Positions 5,353 through 6,306 of a DNA stretch of 6,306 bases are shown here, piece after piece. The stretch is from Alphaproteobacteria bacterium (GTDB lineage: Bacteria; Pseudomonadota; Alphaproteobacteria; Rhizobiales; Rhizobiaceae). The notes under the pieces were generated by a model, which worked only from the letters and a program-made list of their open reading frames with translations, made no database searches and was not told the DNA's origin. Position 1 is the first letter of the stretch; each line of letters starts with the position of its first letter. The stretch spans positions 1 through 6,306 of the forward strand of contig JAUIBM010000189.1 of NCBI GenBank assembly GCA_030428345.1, written 5' to 3'. A program made the position numbers and the translations under genes.

Positions 5353-6306
5353 ACAAGCACCAGGACGTCAGGCCGCAATCGTCCGATAGCGCCGAGCCGC
5401 CCTTCCGTAAGATACTGATCGCCAATCGCGGCGAGATCGCCTGCCGCATCATTCGCACCCTGCGCGAGATGGGCATCGCCTCCGTGGCAATCCATCATCG
5501 TGTCGAAGCCGACGCCCGCCATGTCCGCATGGCCGACGAAGCGCTGGAAATTTCGGGGGAAACGCCGGTCGCGGCGCATCTGGACGCCGGACAGATCGTT
5601 TCCGCGGCGCTGGCCGCCGGTGCGGACGCGATCCACCCAGGCTATGGTTTCCTGTCGGAAAATGCCGACTTTGCGCAGGCCGTGGCGAACGCCGGTCTGG
5701 TCTTCATCGGCCCGGACGCGGCAATCATCGCGCTGATGGGCGACAAGATTTCCGCGCGCAGTTTCGCGGAGAAGCATGGTGTTCCGGTGGCGCCCTCCGT
5801 CATGCCGACGGGCGATCTCGACGCCTTTATCGCCCAGGCGGCGACAATCGGCTTCCCGCTGCTGATCAAGGCGGCAGCCGGCGGAGGCGGCAAGGGAATG
5901 AGCATCGTACGCTCCGCCGACGGCTTGCGCGAGGCGGCGCGCGTGGCCGCCAGCGAGGCGCTGCGCTATTTTGGCGACGGCCGCGTCTACGCCGAGCTCT
6001 ATGTAGACCAACCGCGCCATATCGAGGTGCAGATCCTGGGAGACGGCGAAGGCAATGTCGTCCACCTGCTGGAGCGCGAATGCTCGGTGCAGCGCCGCTT
6101 CCAGAAGATCATCGAGGAAGCGCCGGCTGCGAATCTCCCCGCCGCCTTGCGCGACGAGATCTGCGCTTCCGCCGTGCGGCTGGCGAGCGCCGCCAACTAC
6201 AGGAATGCCGGTACGGTCGAGTACATTCTGGGGGCCGATGGCCGCTTCTTCTTTCTCGAGATGAACACCCGACTTCAGGTCGAGCACCCGGTCACCGAAA
6301 TGATCA
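5349..6306 (+). CDS. Biotin carboxylase subunit of an acyl-CoA carboxylase (AtuF/LiuD/PccA-like), C-terminus cut by the window edge
   Basis: The first 319 codons of an ATP-grasp biotin carboxylase, which carboxylates biotin with ATP and bicarbonate. Visible landmarks are KILIANRGEIACRI (21-34), HPGYGFLSEN (96-105), MGDKISAR (130-137), Lys174 and the glycine loop GGGGKGM (178-184), ERECSVQRRFQKIIEEAP (242-259) and FFFLEMNTRLQVEHPVTE (300-317). The frame is open at 6306. A complete AtuF- or LiuD-type subunit is about 650-670 residues and ends in a biotinyl domain with an MKM motif, which cannot be seen here. An 18-residue polar extension precedes the core. The ATG lies in an ATGA overlap with the atuA stop, with GGGAG at 5336-5340, 8 nt away. 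Context favours carboxylation of geranyl-CoA or 3-methylcrotonyl-CoA, but propionyl/acetyl-CoA carboxylase subunits share all these motifs. The carboxyltransferase partner is not in the window. Confidence 0.93.
   Translation, partial: MNKHQDVRPQSSDSAEPPFRKILIANRGEIACRIIRTLREMGIASVAIHHRVEADARHVRMADEALEISGETPVAAHLDAGQIVSAALAAGADAIHPGYGFLSENADFAQAVANAGLVFIGPDAAIIALMGDKISARSFAEKHGVPVAPSVMPTGDLDAFIAQAATIGFPLLIKAAAGGGGKGMSIVRSADGLREAARVAASEALRYFGDGRVYAELYVDQPRHIEVQILGDGEGNVVHLLERECSVQRRFQKIIEEAPAANLPAALRDEICASAVRLASAANYRNAGTVEYILGADGRFFFLEMNTRLQVEHPVTEMI

Noticed and set aside
5238..6287. A 349-codon minus-strand open frame opposite the biotin carboxylase
   Set aside because: The plus frame carries all biotin carboxylase motifs; the antisense product has no recognisable fold and the low-complexity composition of a shadow frame.
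6040..6306. Replacement of the His in the carboxylase RRHQK motif by Phe251 as a sign of inactivity
   Set aside because: This position varies in functional biotin carboxylases, and all the other ATP-grasp landmarks are intact.

Overview
This GC-rich window, with strong GGAGG-type ribosome sites, GTG starts and tightly packed operons, looks like the chromosome of a high-GC proteobacterium, probably an alphaproteobacterium; the genus cannot be fixed from the sequence. It holds a divergent pair of catabolic operons that resembles the acyclic-terpene / leucine-type branched acyl-CoA degradation loci (Atu/Liu) of Pseudomonas. No mobile element, RNA gene or CRISPR array was seen.

Left arm, minus strand, read from 2468 down to 1: an isovaleryl-CoA-dehydrogenase-type acyl-CoA dehydrogenase, a short-chain dehydrogenase/reductase of the peroxisomal enoyl-CoA reductase (PECR) type that lacks the classical Ser-Tyr-Lys residues, and a MaoC-type enoyl-CoA hydratase cut by the left edge. 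The first two genes overlap by 8 nt and the third follows after 17 nt, so they probably form one transcript.

Right arm, plus strand, from 2750 to the end: an enoyl-CoA hydratase family protein, an AtuA-family protein with its C-terminal partner domain fused on, and the biotin carboxylase subunit of an acyl-CoA carboxylase, cut by the right edge. Spacings are 5 nt and a 4-nt ATGA overlap, so again one operon. The carboxyltransferase subunit is expected just beyond the right edge.

Centre, 2469-2749 (281 bp): a relatively AT-rich divergent control region. It carries a candidate promoter on each strand and two 15-bp imperfect palindromes with the same ends (ATGAA...TCAT), one on each promoter. 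This is the layout expected if one repressor controls both arms. Both first genes start with GTG inside a GTGA, and on both sides the TGA ends a tiny out-of-frame AUG mini-ORF.

Inferred pathway: a 3-methyl-branched acyl-CoA is oxidised by the dehydrogenase, the methyl branch is carboxylated by the biotin-dependent carboxylase, and the product is hydrated by the crotonase-family enzyme before cleavage. AtuA does a step whose chemistry is unknown. The SDR and the MaoC protein add a reduction and a second hydration. The MaoC gene and the divergent arrangement differ from the Pseudomonas atuABCDEFGH order, so the substrate may not be citronellol/geraniol.
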